Below are positions 8,580 to 17,601 of a DNA stretch of 33,026 nucleotides, piece by piece. Both the position numbers and the translations under genes were made by a program. Positions within the stretch are counted from its first letter, which is position 1. Each line of letters starts with the position of its first letter. Source of the DNA: Burkholderiales bacterium (GTDB taxonomy: Bacteria > Pseudomonadota > Gammaproteobacteria > Burkholderiales > Burkholderiaceae_C); contig JAFLDE010000043.1 of NCBI GenBank assembly GCA_017302655.1, positions 1-33,026 of the forward strand, given 5' to 3'. The notes below the pieces were generated by a model that saw only the letters and a list, made by a program, of their open reading frames with translations, ran no database searches and had not been told where the DNA came from.

Positions 8580-8607
8580 AACTTGTGAGGGTTTCGATAA
8601 TCCCTCG

Positions 8608-11142
8608 ATGCCTTTCCGTCCGTCCGATGCCCTGAACTCGCTGGCCAGCCTGCTACGCCCCGGTTTGGCCCTGCTGGCCCGCTGGTGGCGGCGCCAGTCC
8701 CCCTCTCGGCAGGACCGCTATGCCACGCTCGGTCCGCTGCTGTCAGTGCTCCTGTTTCTGGCCACCATCGTTTCGGCCTTCTGGTACCTGCGCAACGAAG
8801 AGATCGAGCGGGAAACGGAGGCCGTGAAGCGCGACACCGAGATTGCGCAGCAACAGATCCGTTTGCGACTGATTGAGGCCCAGGAGCAACTCGCCCGGTT
8901 CGCACGGGAGGTGGTCACGCGCCAGGTCGACAACGCCGAGTTCGCCGCCCAGGCGACCGCCTTCGCGCGCGAGCGACCGGAGATCACCCATGTGAGCTGG
9001 CTGGGCCGCAACCTGGAGCGCCGTGCGAGCCTGAGCAGCGCGGGCTTCCAGGCCGGCGCCCTGATGGTGGCGGGCAGCAACGATCCGTCCATGCCGGCCG
9101 GTCTGAATGCACCGGGTCAAGCCTTTGTCCAAGCCCGCGAGCGTCGACAACCGGTTTACTCCGAGCCCTTCCGAGACGCAATCGGCTCCTTGGTCTTCCA
9201 GCTTCAGGTGCCGCTGATCGACCGCAGCGGCTTTCACGGCGTGCTGATCGCCGAATACGGGGTGGAAGCCCTGCTCCGCTACTACGTGCCCATTGAAGTC
9301 AGCAGCCGACATGCGATCGATGTACTGGACTCCAAGGACGCGGCCAACACCCCGGTGGCCACCACCGGCGAGTTGCAAACCGGGCGCAACCCCATCACGC
9401 ACGAACTCGGTCTGGCCCCCGCGATGAACGGGCTGATCATCCGCGGCACTGGCTATCGAACCTCGGTGGGCCTGGTCTCCAACACGCTGTTCTGGATGGT
9501 CGTGGCGCTGGCCGTCCTGACCGTCTGGATGCTGCTCGGCACCTGGCGCCACCTGCGCCGCCGCCAGCACATCCAGAACGCGCTGCTGGCCGAGACCAAC
9601 TTCCGCCGCGCGATGGAGAACTCCATGCTGACCGGCATGCGGGCGATGGACCTCGATCGACGGATCTCCTACGTCAACCCCGCCTTCTGCGCGATGAGCG
9701 GCTTCTCCGAGGCGGAACTGCTCGGCTGCCGACCGCCCTTTCCCTACTGGCCGCGCGACCGTCTCGAAGAGAACCAGCGCCTGCTGGAGCAGGAGATGCA
9801 AGGCCGCAGCCCCAGCGGGGGCATCGAGGTCAAGGTGATGCGCAAGGATGGGTCCGTCTTTGACGCGCGCATGTACGTCTCACCGCTGGTCGACGCCAAG
9901 GGCAAGCACACCGGCTGGATGACCTCGATGACCAACATCACCGAGGCCAAGCGCGTGCGCGACCAGCTGTCGGCCAGCCATGAGCGCTTCACCACGGTGC
10001 TGGAGGGCTTGGATGCCGCGGTGTCCGTGCTCTCGGTGCCGCAGCAGGAGCTGCTGTTTGCCAACCGCAGCTACCGCGTCTGGTTTGGCGCCGAGCCCGA
10101 AGGTCACTTGCAACTGGCCGAGGAGCCCGCACGAGCCCTGCCTGCTGAAGACGAGGCCCTCGACGAGTACGGCGGCCTGCCAGCCCAGCCTTTGGCGGAC
10201 GCCCAGCAGTCGACACCGAGGGAGGTGTTTGTCCCCGAGGTCGAGCGCTGGTTCGATGTGCGCAGCCGCTACCTGCAGTGGACCGACGGGCGCCTCGCGC
10301 AAATGCTCATTGCGACCGACATCACCTCCCGACGCGCCGCCGAGCAACTGGCTTCACAACAGGCCGAGAAAGCCCAGGTCACCAGCCGCCTGATGACCAT
10401 GGGCGAAATGGCGTCCAGCGTCGCCCATGAGCTCAACCAGCCCCTGACCGCCATCACCAATTACTGCAACGGCATGATCAGCCGCGTGCGGGGCGAGACC
10501 ATCGGAAAGGACGATCTCCTCGCAGCCTTGGAGAAGACGAGCAAACAAGCCCAGCGCGCCGCCCAGGTGATCCAGCGCATCCGCGCCTTTGTGAAGCGCA
10601 GCGAACCTCGCCGAGTGACGGTGCAGGCTGCCGAGATCGTCGACGACGCGGTCGACCTCGCCTCGATCGAGATGCGGCGCCGCAATGTGCAGCTTCACGT
10701 CTATGTGGCCCACCACCTTCCGGCCATCGCCGTGGACCCCATCCTGATCGAGCAGGTGTTGCTGAACCTGCTGAAGAACGCTGCCGAGGCCATTGATGGC
10801 GCGAAGCTGCCGCCGTCGCGGCGCCACATCGAACTGCGCGTGATGCCACGCCACATGCCCGATCAGGGCGGCACGCTCGAGTTCGCCGTGCAGGACATGG
10901 GACCGGGTCTGCCCGAGGACGTGCTGTCCCGCATGTTCGAGGCGTTCTACTCGACGAAGGCGGAAGGGTTAGGGATAGGCCTAGGTCTTTGCCGCTCGAT
11001 CATCGAGTCTCACCAGGGTCGCTTGCGTGCCGAGAATCTCTACAATGGCGATCTTCTTTCGGGCTGCCGTTTTTCCTTCACGATTCCCGTGGAGCTGAAG
11101 TTGTCCGAGGCATCCCTCCCCTCTCCTGCGATCCCCTCATGA
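8608..11142 (+). CDS. Membrane sensor histidine kinase with two PAS domains
   Basis: The 844-residue protein is the sensor of a two-component system. Transmembrane helix 1 is near residues 41-60 and helix 2 near 291-313, leaving an extracytoplasmic sensing domain of about 230 residues. Two PAS domains follow (about 327-450, with NPAFCAMSGFSEAELLG, and about 456-570). The kinase core has the H-box SSVAHELNQPLTAITNY (His607), the N-box LLNLLKNAAEAI near 720 and the glycine boxes DMGPGLPE and GLGIGLGLC. The ATG at 8608 is preferred over an upstream in-frame ATG at 8527, which would place translation inside the repeats described above. The ribosome binding site is weak. The stop overlaps the start of the response regulator by four bases (ATGA), so the two are a cognate pair. 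The signal is unknown. Confidence 0.88.
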   Translation: MPFRPSDALNSLASLLRPGLALLARWWRRQSPSRQDRYATLGPLLSVLLFLATIVSAFWYLRNEEIERETEAVKRDTEIAQQQIRLRLIEAQEQLARFAREVVTRQVDNAEFAAQATAFARERPEITHVSWLGRNLERRASLSSAGFQAGALMVAGSNDPSMPAGLNAPGQAFVQARERRQPVYSEPFRDAIGSLVFQLQVPLIDRSGFHGVLIAEYGVEALLRYYVPIEVSSRHAIDVLDSKDAANTPVATTGELQTGRNPITHELGLAPAMNGLIIRGTGYRTSVGLVSNTLFWMVVALAVLTVWMLLGTWRHLRRRQHIQNALLAETNFRRAMENSMLTGMRAMDLDRRISYVNPAFCAMSGFSEAELLGCRPPFPYWPRDRLEENQRLLEQEMQGRSPSGGIEVKVMRKDGSVFDARMYVSPLVDAKGKHTGWMTSMTNITEAKRVRDQLSASHERFTTVLEGLDAAVSVLSVPQQELLFANRSYRVWFGAEPEGHLQLAEEPARALPAEDEALDEYGGLPAQPLADAQQSTPREVFVPEVERWFDVRSRYLQWTDGRLAQMLIATDITSRRAAEQLASQQAEKAQVTSRLMTMGEMASSVAHELNQPLTAITNYCNGMISRVRGETIGKDDLLAALEKTSKQAQRAAQVIQRIRAFVKRSEPRRVTVQAAEIVDDAVDLASIEMRRRNVQLHVYVAHHLPAIAVDPILIEQVLLNLLKNAAEAIDGAKLPPSRRHIELRVMPRHMPDQGGTLEFAVQDMGPGLPEDVLSRMFEAFYSTKAEGLGIGLGLCRSIIESHQGRLRAENLYNGDLLSGCRFSFTIPVELKLSEASLPSPAIPS

Positions 11143-11765
11143 GCCTGATTCCGAAGAAGGGCAATGTCTTCGTCGTTGACGACGATGAAGCCGTCCGTGA
11201 CTCCCTGCAGTGGTTGCTGGAGGGCAAGGACTACCGCGTCAAGTGCTACGACTCGGCCGAGACCTTCCTGGCGCGTTTCGACCCCCGCGAAGTCGCTTGC
11301 CTGATTTGCGACATCCGCATGGAAGGCATGAGCGGCCTGGAGCTGCAAGACAAGCTGGTGGAGCGCAAGAGCCCGCTGCCCATCGCTTTCATCACCGGCC
11401 ACGGCGACGTGCCGATGGCCGTGCAGACGATGAAGAAGGGCGCGGTGGACTTCATCGAGAAGCCCTTCAAGGAAGACCACCTGGTCGGGCTCGTCGAGAA
11501 GATGCTGGATGCCGCGCGCGTCAGCTTCGCCAGCCACCAGGAAGCCGCCAGCCGCGACGCCTTGCTCAGCCGCCTGACCACCCGTGAAGCGCAGGTGCTG
11601 GAGCGCATCGTCGCGGGTCGCCTGAACAAGCAGATTGCCGATGACCTGGGCATCAGCATCAAGACGGTGGAGGCGCACCGCGCCAACATCATGGAGAAGC
11701 TGAACGCGAACACCGTGGCCGATCTGCTGAAGATCGCGCTGGGTGCTCAGACGGCCAAGGCCTGA
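11139..11765 (+). CDS. FixJ/NarL-type response regulator
   Basis: This 208-residue protein has an N-terminal receiver domain (residues 9-125) with the acidic pocket VVDDDEAVR, phospho-acceptor Asp58 (in LICDIRMEGMSG), Thr86 and Lys108 (FIEKPF). The C-terminal LuxR-type helix-turn-helix (about 146-205) contains LTTREAQVLERIVAGRLNKQ and ISIKTVEAHRANIMEKL. That architecture is the FixJ/StyR type, so it most likely activates transcription when phosphorylated by the kinase encoded immediately upstream. The start overlaps the kinase stop. A strong terminator follows the gene, so the kinase and regulator form a two-gene operon. The target genes are not shown by the sequence; the divergent aceE promoter is one candidate. 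Confidence 0.93.
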   Translation: MSLIPKKGNVFVVDDDEAVRDSLQWLLEGKDYRVKCYDSAETFLARFDPREVACLICDIRMEGMSGLELQDKLVERKSPLPIAFITGHGDVPMAVQTMKKGAVDFIEKPFKEDHLVGLVEKMLDAARVSFASHQEAASRDALLSRLTTREAQVLERIVAGRLNKQIADDLGISIKTVEAHRANIMEKLNANTVADLLKIALGAQTAKA

Positions 11766-11780
11766 TTTCCTCGTTTCGTC

Positions 11781-11808
11781 AAAGGCCGCTCCGCTGAGCG
11801 GCCTTTTT
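11781..11808 (+). terminator. Rho-independent terminator after the two-component operon
   Basis: AAAGGCCGCT (11781-11790) pairs perfectly with AGCGGCCTTT (11797-11806) over a 6-base loop, and a run of five T begins at 11804. It lies 15 bp after the response regulator stop and 20 bp before the folD start, so folD probably has its own promoter or depends on read-through. Confidence 0.88.
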
Positions 11809-11828
11809 GCTTTCTGGAGACTACGACC

Positions 11829-12683
11829 ATGACCGCCCAACTCATCGACGGCAACGCCCTCGCCCAGCAACTTCGCGCCAACATGGCCGGCGAGGTCGAG
11901 CGCCTCGCAGCCCTGGGTCATCGGCCCGGCCTGACCGTGCTGCTGGTCGGCGAGGACCCGGCCAGCCAGGTCTATGTGCGCAACAAGGTCAAGGCCTGCG
12001 AAACCGTGGGCATGGCCTCCTCGCTGGAACGCCACCCGGCCGACATGAGCGAAGCCGCGCTGCTGGCGCGCATCGAGCAACTGAATGCCGATCCGGCAGT
12101 GCACGGCATCTTGGTGCAGCTGCCGCTGCCCAAGCACCTGAACGCCGACCTGGTCATCGAATCGATCGCTCCCGAGAAGGATGTCGACGGCTTCCATGTG
12201 GCCAGCGCTGGCAGCTTGATGGTCGGCCGTCCCGGCTTCAAGCCCTGCACGCCCTACGGCTGCATGAAGATGCTGGAGAGCATCGGCTGCAACCCGCGCG
12301 GCAAGCACGCCGTGGTGATCGGCCGCTCGAACATCGTCGGCAAGCCCATGGCCATGCTCCTGCTTCAGGCATCGGCCACGGTGACCATCTGCCACAGCGC
12401 GACGCCGAATCTGGCCGAGATCACGCGGCAGGCGGACATCCTTGTCGCCGCCGTGGGCCGCGCCGGCTTTGTGAGCGCGGACATGGTCAAGCCCGGCGCC
12501 GTGGTACTCGACGTCGGCATCAACCGCAACGCCGAGGGCAAGCTCTGTGGCGACGTGGACTTCGCGGCCGTGAAGGAAGTCGCCGGCTGGATCACCCCGG
12601 TGCCTGGGGGCGTCGGCCCCATGACCATCACCATGCTGCTGCAGAACACCCTGGAGGCGGCGCAACGCGCCGCAGCGACATGA
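11829..12683 (+). CDS. folD: Methylenetetrahydrofolate dehydrogenase / methenyltetrahydrofolate cyclohydrolase
   Basis: This 284-residue bifunctional enzyme interconverts 5,10-methylene-, 5,10-methenyl- and 10-formyl-tetrahydrofolate, supplying one-carbon units for purines and formyl-Met-tRNA. Recognisable family motifs are [13 protein letters not shown] (with the catalytic Lys), [20 protein letters not shown], the NADP-binding [17 protein letters not shown] and the C-terminal [19 protein letters not shown]. The length is normal. GGAGA precedes the ATG. The stop overlaps the next start (ATGA), so folD leads a three-gene unit with the peptidase and photolyase. Confidence 0.96.
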   Translation: MTAQLIDGNALAQQLRANMAGEVERLAALGHRPGLTVLLVGEDPASQVYVRNKVKACETVGMASSLERHPADMSEAALLARIEQLNADPAVHGILVQLPLPKHLNADLVIESIAPEKDVDGFHVASAGSLMVGRPGFKPCTPYGCMKMLESIGCNPRGKHAVVIGRSNIVGKPMAMLLLQASATVTICHSATPNLAEITRQADILVAAVGRAGFVSADMVKPGAVVLDVGINRNAEGKLCGDVDFAAVKEVAGWITPVPGGVGPMTITMLLQNTLEAAQRAAAT

Positions 12684-14671
12684 ACCCCTTGCTGGCATCC
12701 GGGCACCTGCCTGATTTCGCCGCGGTCGAGCCGGCGCATGTCGAACCCGCCGTGACCGAGTTGCTGGCCCGCGCGCAAGCGGCCCAGAAGCGCGTCACCG
12801 CGCCCGATTTCCCGGCCGATCTGGACGCCATCGAGCGCGAACTCGATGTGGCCAGCGATGCGCTCGGCGTCGCCTGGGGCATGGTCGGCCACCTCAACTC
12901 CGTGGCGGACACGCCGCCGCTGCGCGAGGCCTACAACGCCATGCTGCCGGCTGTGAGCAGCTTCTACGCTGAGCTCGGCGCCGACGAAGCGCTGTACGCC
13001 AAGTACAAGGCCGCGCCGCGCCCGCAAGACCCCGCCGCCGCCCGCGCCCTGCAACTGTCCTTGCAGGGCTTCGAACTCAGCGGTGCCGAGCTGCGCGGAG
13101 CCGCCAAGGAGCGCTTCACCGCGATCCAGAACCGCAGCGCCGAGTTGAGCCAAGCCTTCGGCGAGCACGTCATGGACGCCACCGACACCTTCAAGCTGCG
13201 GCTGCCGGTGGCGCGCCTGGCCGGCGTGCCGGCCGACGTGGTGGCCCAGGCGCGCAGCCTCTGCGAGGTGGACGGTGAAGCCGTGCTGACCTTGCATGCC
13301 CCTTGCTATGTGCCGGTCATGCAGTACGCCGAGGACCGCCCGCTGCGAGAGGAGCTCTACCGCGCCTATGTCACCCGCGCCTCCGAGTTGGGCGATGCAG
13401 CGCAGGACAACAGCGCCGCCATGCAGGAGTTGCTGGCCTTGCGTCGTGAAGAAGCCACCCTGCTCGGCTTCGCCGACTTCGCCGCGCTCTCGCTCAAGCC
13501 CAAGATGGCCGACTCGCCCGGCCAGGTGCTGGGCTTTCTGCGCGAGCTGGCTGCCAAGGCACGCCCCTTCGCCGAAGCCGATCTGGAAGCTTTGCGAGCT
13601 CATGCGCTTCTGCTGGGCATCGATTACCTTCAGGCCTGGGACCTGGCGTTCGTCAGCGAGAAGCTCAAGAGCGCGCAGTACAGCTTCAGCGAGCAGGAGC
13701 TGCGCGAATACTTCACGCTGCCGCAGGTTCTCGAAGGCTGGTTTGCGCTGTTGAACGACTGGTTCGGTCTGCGCTTCACACCGATCCAGGCTTCCACCTG
13801 GCACGCGAGCGTGCAGGTGTTCGCCCTGCATCGCGAGGACGGTGACCTCGTCGGCCATGTCTACCTAGACTTGCTGGCCCGCCCTGGCAAGCGCCCCGGC
13901 GCCTGGATGGACGACGTGCGCGGCCGCTGGCGCCGTCCCGACACCGGCGCCGTGCAGACGCCCGTCGCCCACCTGGTGTGCAACTTCGCTCCGCCGGTGG
14001 ACGGGCAACCCAGCCTGCTGACCCACGACGATGTGCAGACCCTGTTCCACGAATGGGGCCACGGCCTGCATCACCTGCTCACTCAGGTCGAGGTGGGCGG
14101 GGTGTCGGGCATCGACGGCGTGGAGTGGGACGCGGTGGAGCTGCCCAGCCAGTTCTTCGAGAACCTGGCCTGGGAATGGCCGGTGCTGGCGCGCTGCACC
14201 CGTCACGTGAGAACTGGCGAACCGCTGCCGCGCGCCCTGTTCAACAAGCTGCTCGCCGCGAAGAATTTCCAGAGCGGTCTGCAGATGCTGCGGCAGGTCG
14301 AGTTCGCGCTCTTCGACATGCGACTGCACCACGAGGGACGGCAAGATGTGCTGGCGCTCATCGACGAGGTGCGGGCCGAAGTCTCGGTGTTCCCGCCGCC
14401 CGCCTACAACCGCATGCCGCACAGCTTCAGCCACGTGTTCGCGGGTGGCTATGCGGCGGGTTACTACAGCTACAAATGGGCCGAGGTGCTCTCCAGCGAC
14501 TGCTGGGCGGCCTTCGAGGAAGAGGGCGTTGACAACCCGCAGACCGGCCGGCGCTTCCTGAACGAAATCCTCGCTCGCGGCGGCTCGCGCCCGGCTATGG
14601 AGAGCTTCATGGCCTTCCGCGGCCGTGCGCCCTCGGTCGAGCCCCTGCTGCGGCACAGTGGCCTGAAGTGA
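12680..14671 (+). CDS. prlC: M3-family zinc oligopeptidase (oligopeptidase A-like)
   Basis: The 663-residue protein is a cytoplasmic metallo-oligopeptidase that degrades short peptides, for example cleaved signal peptides. The zinc site is HEWGH (His457, Glu458, His461) with a third ligand Glu487 in VELPSQ, the spacing expected for thimet oligopeptidase relatives. The substrate-recognition region near the C-terminus has [20 protein letters not shown]. The start at 12680 overlaps the folD stop. A longer in-frame reading through folD is not credible. The symbol follows the E. coli oligopeptidase A name. Family assignment is firm, exact orthology less so. Confidence 0.92.
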   Translation: MNPLLASGHLPDFAAVEPAHVEPAVTELLARAQAAQKRVTAPDFPADLDAIERELDVASDALGVAWGMVGHLNSVADTPPLREAYNAMLPAVSSFYAELGADEALYAKYKAAPRPQDPAAARALQLSLQGFELSGAELRGAAKERFTAIQNRSAELSQAFGEHVMDATDTFKLRLPVARLAGVPADVVAQARSLCEVDGEAVLTLHAPCYVPVMQYAEDRPLREELYRAYVTRASELGDAAQDNSAAMQELLALRREEATLLGFADFAALSLKPKMADSPGQVLGFLRELAAKARPFAEADLEALRAHALLLGIDYLQAWDLAFVSEKLKSAQYSFSEQELREYFTLPQVLEGWFALLNDWFGLRFTPIQASTWHASVQVFALHREDGDLVGHVYLDLLARPGKRPGAWMDDVRGRWRRPDTGAVQTPVAHLVCNFAPPVDGQPSLLTHDDVQTLFHEWGHGLHHLLTQVEVGGVSGIDGVEWDAVELPSQFFENLAWEWPVLARCTRHVRTGEPLPRALFNKLLAAKNFQSGLQMLRQVEFALFDMRLHHEGRQDVLALIDEVRAEVSVFPPPAYNRMPHSFSHVFAGGYAAGYYSYKWAEVLSSDCWAAFEEEGVDNPQTGRRFLNEILARGGSRPAMESFMAFRGRAPSVEPLLRHSGLK

Positions 14672-16035
14672 CGAGCTCGACGCTGGTCTGGCTGCGGCGC
14701 GACCTGCGCCTGCACGACCATGCCGCGCTGCACGCCGCAACCACGCAGGGCGAAGGGCGGGTGCACCTGGCCTTCGTCTTCGACACCGACATCCTGGACG
14801 CGCTGCCGCGCCAGGACCGGCGCGTCGAGCTCATCCACTGCGCGCTGCAGGACCTGCAGGCCCAGCTCGTGGCGCGTGGCGCCAGCCTGATCGTGCGTCT
14901 CGGCCGCGCGGCCGAGGAGATTCCGCGCCTGGCCAACGAACTGGCCGCGTCGCGCGTGGTGTTCGCGCACGATGACGATCCCTACGCGCTGCGCCGTGAC
15001 GCGGCCGTGCGCCAGGCGCTGCCACAGGTTCAAGTCGATTCGGTTCAGGACGTGACGGTGTTCGAACGTCGCCAGCTCCTGACCGGCGCCGGGCAGCCCT
15101 ACACGGTGTTCACGCCCTACCGGCGCAGCTGGCAGGCAGCGCTGCGGCCCGCGCATGTCGAAGCACGTGAACCGCGCTTGGAGCGGCTGGCGCCGTCAAC
15201 GCCTATCGAACTCCCCAGCCTGCCAGCACTCGGCTTCGAAGCCACCGACCTGCACCGCTTCTGGCGCGGCGGCAGCCAGCAGGCGCAGCGGCATTTGCAG
15301 CGCTTCGTGCAGGAACGCCTGCCGCAATACGCCAGCGACCGTGAACGCCCTGCCCTGCCCGGCACCAGCGGCCTGTCGGCTGCGCTGCGCTTTGGCCTGC
15401 TGTCGGTGCGCGAGCTGGTGCGCGCCGCGCAGCAGGCGGGGGGCGAGGGCGGACAGATCTGGCTGTCGGAACTGATCTGGCGCGACTTCTTCCACCAGGT
15501 GTTGCACCACCACCCCGGGGTGGTGAACGGTCCGCTCAAACCCGCCTATGCGCAGATCCCCTGGGTACAGGGCGAACTCGCCGAGGCACGGTTCCAGGCC
15601 TGGTGCGAGGGCCGCACCGGCCTGCCCCTGGTCGACGCCGGCATGCGCCAGCTGCGCGCCACCGGCTTCATGCACAACCGCCTGCGCATGCTCACGGCCA
15701 GCTTCCTGTGCAAGCAGCTGGGCGTGGACTGGCGGCGCGGCGAGGCCTGGTTCGCGCAGTGGCTGCTGGACTTCGACTTGGCCGCCAACAGCGGCGGCTG
15801 GCAGTGGTCGGCCGGCTGCGGCTGCGACGCGCAGCCCTGGTTCCGCGTCTTCAACCCGCAGACGCAGGCGCAGAAGTTCGACCCGGATGGCGCCTTCCAG
15901 CGGCGCTGGCTGCCTGAGCTGGGCGGCCCCGACTACCCGGCACCGATCGTCGATCTCGCCGAGTCGCGGCTGGCGGCACTGACGCGTTACGGCATCCTGA
16001 AGGCGGGGAAGGCCTCAGAAGACTTCGTCGAGTAA
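14668..16035 (+). CDS. phrB: Deoxyribodipyrimidine photolyase
   Basis: This 455-residue FAD enzyme repairs cyclobutane pyrimidine dimers with light. The N-terminal antenna-binding domain begins with TLVWLRRDLRLHDHAALHA. The C-terminal FAD domain has WLSELIWRDFF, MRQLRATGFMHNRLRML and NSGGWQWSAGCGCDAQPWFR, which includes the Trp-rich region characteristic of class I photolyases. The start is GTG at 14668, overlapping the peptidase stop (GTGA), which explains the absence of its own ribosome binding site. Its 3' end overlaps the convergent HDOD gene by 21 bp (16015-16035). A cryptochrome-like role cannot be excluded but CPD photolyase is most likely. Confidence 0.94.
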   Translation: MTSSTLVWLRRDLRLHDHAALHAATTQGEGRVHLAFVFDTDILDALPRQDRRVELIHCALQDLQAQLVARGASLIVRLGRAAEEIPRLANELAASRVVFAHDDDPYALRRDAAVRQALPQVQVDSVQDVTVFERRQLLTGAGQPYTVFTPYRRSWQAALRPAHVEAREPRLERLAPSTPIELPSLPALGFEATDLHRFWRGGSQQAQRHLQRFVQERLPQYASDRERPALPGTSGLSAALRFGLLSVRELVRAAQQAGGEGGQIWLSELIWRDFFHQVLHHHPGVVNGPLKPAYAQIPWVQGELAEARFQAWCEGRTGLPLVDAGMRQLRATGFMHNRLRMLTASFLCKQLGVDWRRGEAWFAQWLLDFDLAANSGGWQWSAGCGCDAQPWFRVFNPQTQAQKFDPDGAFQRRWLPELGGPDYPAPIVDLAESRLAALTRYGILKAGKASEDFVE

Positions 16036-16881
16036 GGGCTCCAGCAAGTCGCCCCACTCTTGCAGATCCGTGGCGCTGAGTTGAAGCCAGTCCAGCACCC
16101 GCTCGCCCTGCTGCTGCCAGTCGGCATCCGGTGACAAGCCTTCGTGGCGTCGCATCAGATGGTCGGCCAGCAAGCCGGTGGCCACCAGGCCTTGAACCTC
16201 GCTCTCCACCCCAGCGTCGCCGAGCACGCTGAAGTCGTGATGCAGGCGCACCGAAGCCATCAGCACCGCTGGCAGGCCCCATGCGCGAACGGTGAGCGCC
16301 CCCACCACGGCGTGGTTGCAGCGGTGGTTGGCGTCTTCCGTCGCCACGAAGGGCCGATCGATGCGTGCGCCCGCCTCCACCAGCGTCGCACCATAGCCCC
16401 TCACTTGCTGAAGCATGACCGGCATGCCGACATGGCAGAACAGCCCATGGCTGGAAGCCAGCGCTGCATGCATGCCAGGGATGCGCTGCGCCAGGAACTC
16501 CATGGCCACCGAGCGCTTGTGGCTGCGCTCCCAGAAGCGCTGAAGGTGCGGACTCTTCACCGGAAGCGCATGGCGCACCAGGAAGCTGCTCATCAATGAC
16601 ACGGTGTGCATCAGACCCAGTCGCGTCATCGCCTGGCCCACGCTCACGCAAGGCGCACCATCGCCCAGGTGCACAGGGCTGTTGGCCACGCGCAGCAGGG
16701 TGGCGCCCATCGCCACGTCGCTGCTTGCCACGGCCTGCACCTCGCTGAGGTCGGGCTCTCGCAGAGCCATGGCCGCGCGCAAGCGCGCCAGCAGCTCTGG
16801 GCAGGGTGGGATCTGGATTTCGCGCAGCGGCCCCTTGGTGCGGGCCTGCGTGAGTTCGGCGGCAATGGCATCGGTGCGCAT
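16015..16881 (-). CDS. HDOD domain protein
   Basis: The 288-residue protein carries an HDOD domain, a degenerate HD-phosphohydrolase relative found in bacterial signalling proteins. Visible features are IPPCPELLARLRAAM, VASSDVAMGATLLRVANSP and VGQAMTRLGLMHTVSL, followed by the SHGLFCHVGMPVML region and HHDFSVLG. The canonical metal-binding HD pair is not evident, so enzymatic activity is unlikely. No output domain is fused. The ATG at 16881 gives a good N-terminus (MRTDAIAAELTQARTKGP); an upstream extension would run into the divergent lapG. Its C-terminus overlaps the photolyase gene tail to tail. Being next to lapG-lapD, it may belong to the same signalling context, but that is only proximity. 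Confidence 0.85.
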   Translation of the reverse strand: MRTDAIAAELTQARTKGPLREIQIPPCPELLARLRAAMALREPDLSEVQAVASSDVAMGATLLRVANSPVHLGDGAPCVSVGQAMTRLGLMHTVSLMSSFLVRHALPVKSPHLQRFWERSHKRSVAMEFLAQRIPGMHAALASSHGLFCHVGMPVMLQQVRGYGATLVEAGARIDRPFVATEDANHRCNHAVVGALTVRAWGLPAVLMASVRLHHDFSVLGDAGVESEVQGLVATGLLADHLMRRHEGLSPDADWQQQGERVLDWLQLSATDLQEWGDLLEPLLDEVF

Positions 16882-16945
16882 CCGGCCATGATAGGGATAG
16901 CCACCCGCTGCCGGCGTGCACACGCTGGCTACAGTGGCCGCCGCC

Positions 16946-17599
16946 ATGCCGTTTCCGCGCGCCCTGCGCCTCGCTCCTGTTGCCCTGCTGCTGTTCGCCA
17001 CGCTCGCCGGTGCCTGGGATGCGGCGCGCATCCGCCTGCAGGCCGGGGCGCTATCACCGGCCGTGCTGGTCCGCGTGGGGCAGCTGATCGAATTGGTCGA
17101 GTCGCAGCGCGGCCAGCCTGTGCGCCAGCAGCTGGAGCGGGTGAATCAATTCTTCAACCAGCAGGTGGGCTGGCGCGACGACCAGCAGGTCTGGGGCCAG
17201 GTGGACTACTGGGCGAGCCCGCTGGAGATGCTGGCCAAGGGCGCGGGCGACTGCGAGGACCTGTCGATGGGCAAGTACTTCGCACTGCTCGGCTTGGGCG
17301 TACCGGAGAGCAGCTTGCGTCTCGTCTATGTGCGGGCCCAGTTCCAGGGCCGGGCGCAGGCGCACATGGTGCTGGCTTGGTACGCCACGCCCGACGCCGA
17401 ACCGCTGATCCTCGACAACCTCGACCCGGCGCTCAAGCGCGCGGGCGAGCGCAACGACCTGGCGCCGGTGTTCAGCTTCAATGCGCAGGGCCTCTGGCAG
17501 GGCTCCAGCGCAACCGGCATGCAATCCGCGGGTAATCCGCTGACCCGATTGACGATCTGGCGCGACGCGCTTTCGCGCGCACGTGCCGAGGGGTTCTGA
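16946..17599 (+). CDS. lapG: LapG-type periplasmic transglutaminase-like cysteine protease
   Basis: The 217-residue protein belongs to the bacterial transglutaminase-like cysteine proteinases. LapG cuts the N-terminal region of a giant surface adhesin and so releases cells from biofilm. A signal peptide or anchor (LRLAPVALLLFATLAGAW) opens the protein. The catalytic triad is Cys103 (GAGDCEDLSMGKY), His140 (QAHMVLAWY) and Asp157 (ILDNLDP); the spacings of 37 and 17 equal those of Cys135, His172 and Asp189 in Pseudomonas fluorescens LapG as I know it. The ATG at 16946 is preferred, with another ATG ten codons upstream. lapD follows after 2 bp. The adhesin substrate is not in the window. Confidence 0.92.
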   Translation: MPFPRALRLAPVALLLFATLAGAWDAARIRLQAGALSPAVLVRVGQLIELVESQRGQPVRQQLERVNQFFNQQVGWRDDQQVWGQVDYWASPLEMLAKGAGDCEDLSMGKYFALLGLGVPESSLRLVYVRAQFQGRAQAHMVLAWYATPDAEPLILDNLDPALKRAGERNDLAPVFSFNAQGLWQGSSATGMQSAGNPLTRLTIWRDALSRARAEGF

Positions 17600-17601
17600 C
17601 C

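Noticed and set aside
11807-12679. A long N-terminal extension of the M3 peptidase through folD
   Set aside because: It is the out-of-frame shadow of folD; the peptidase N-terminus is well defined at 12680 by the ATGA overlap and family length.
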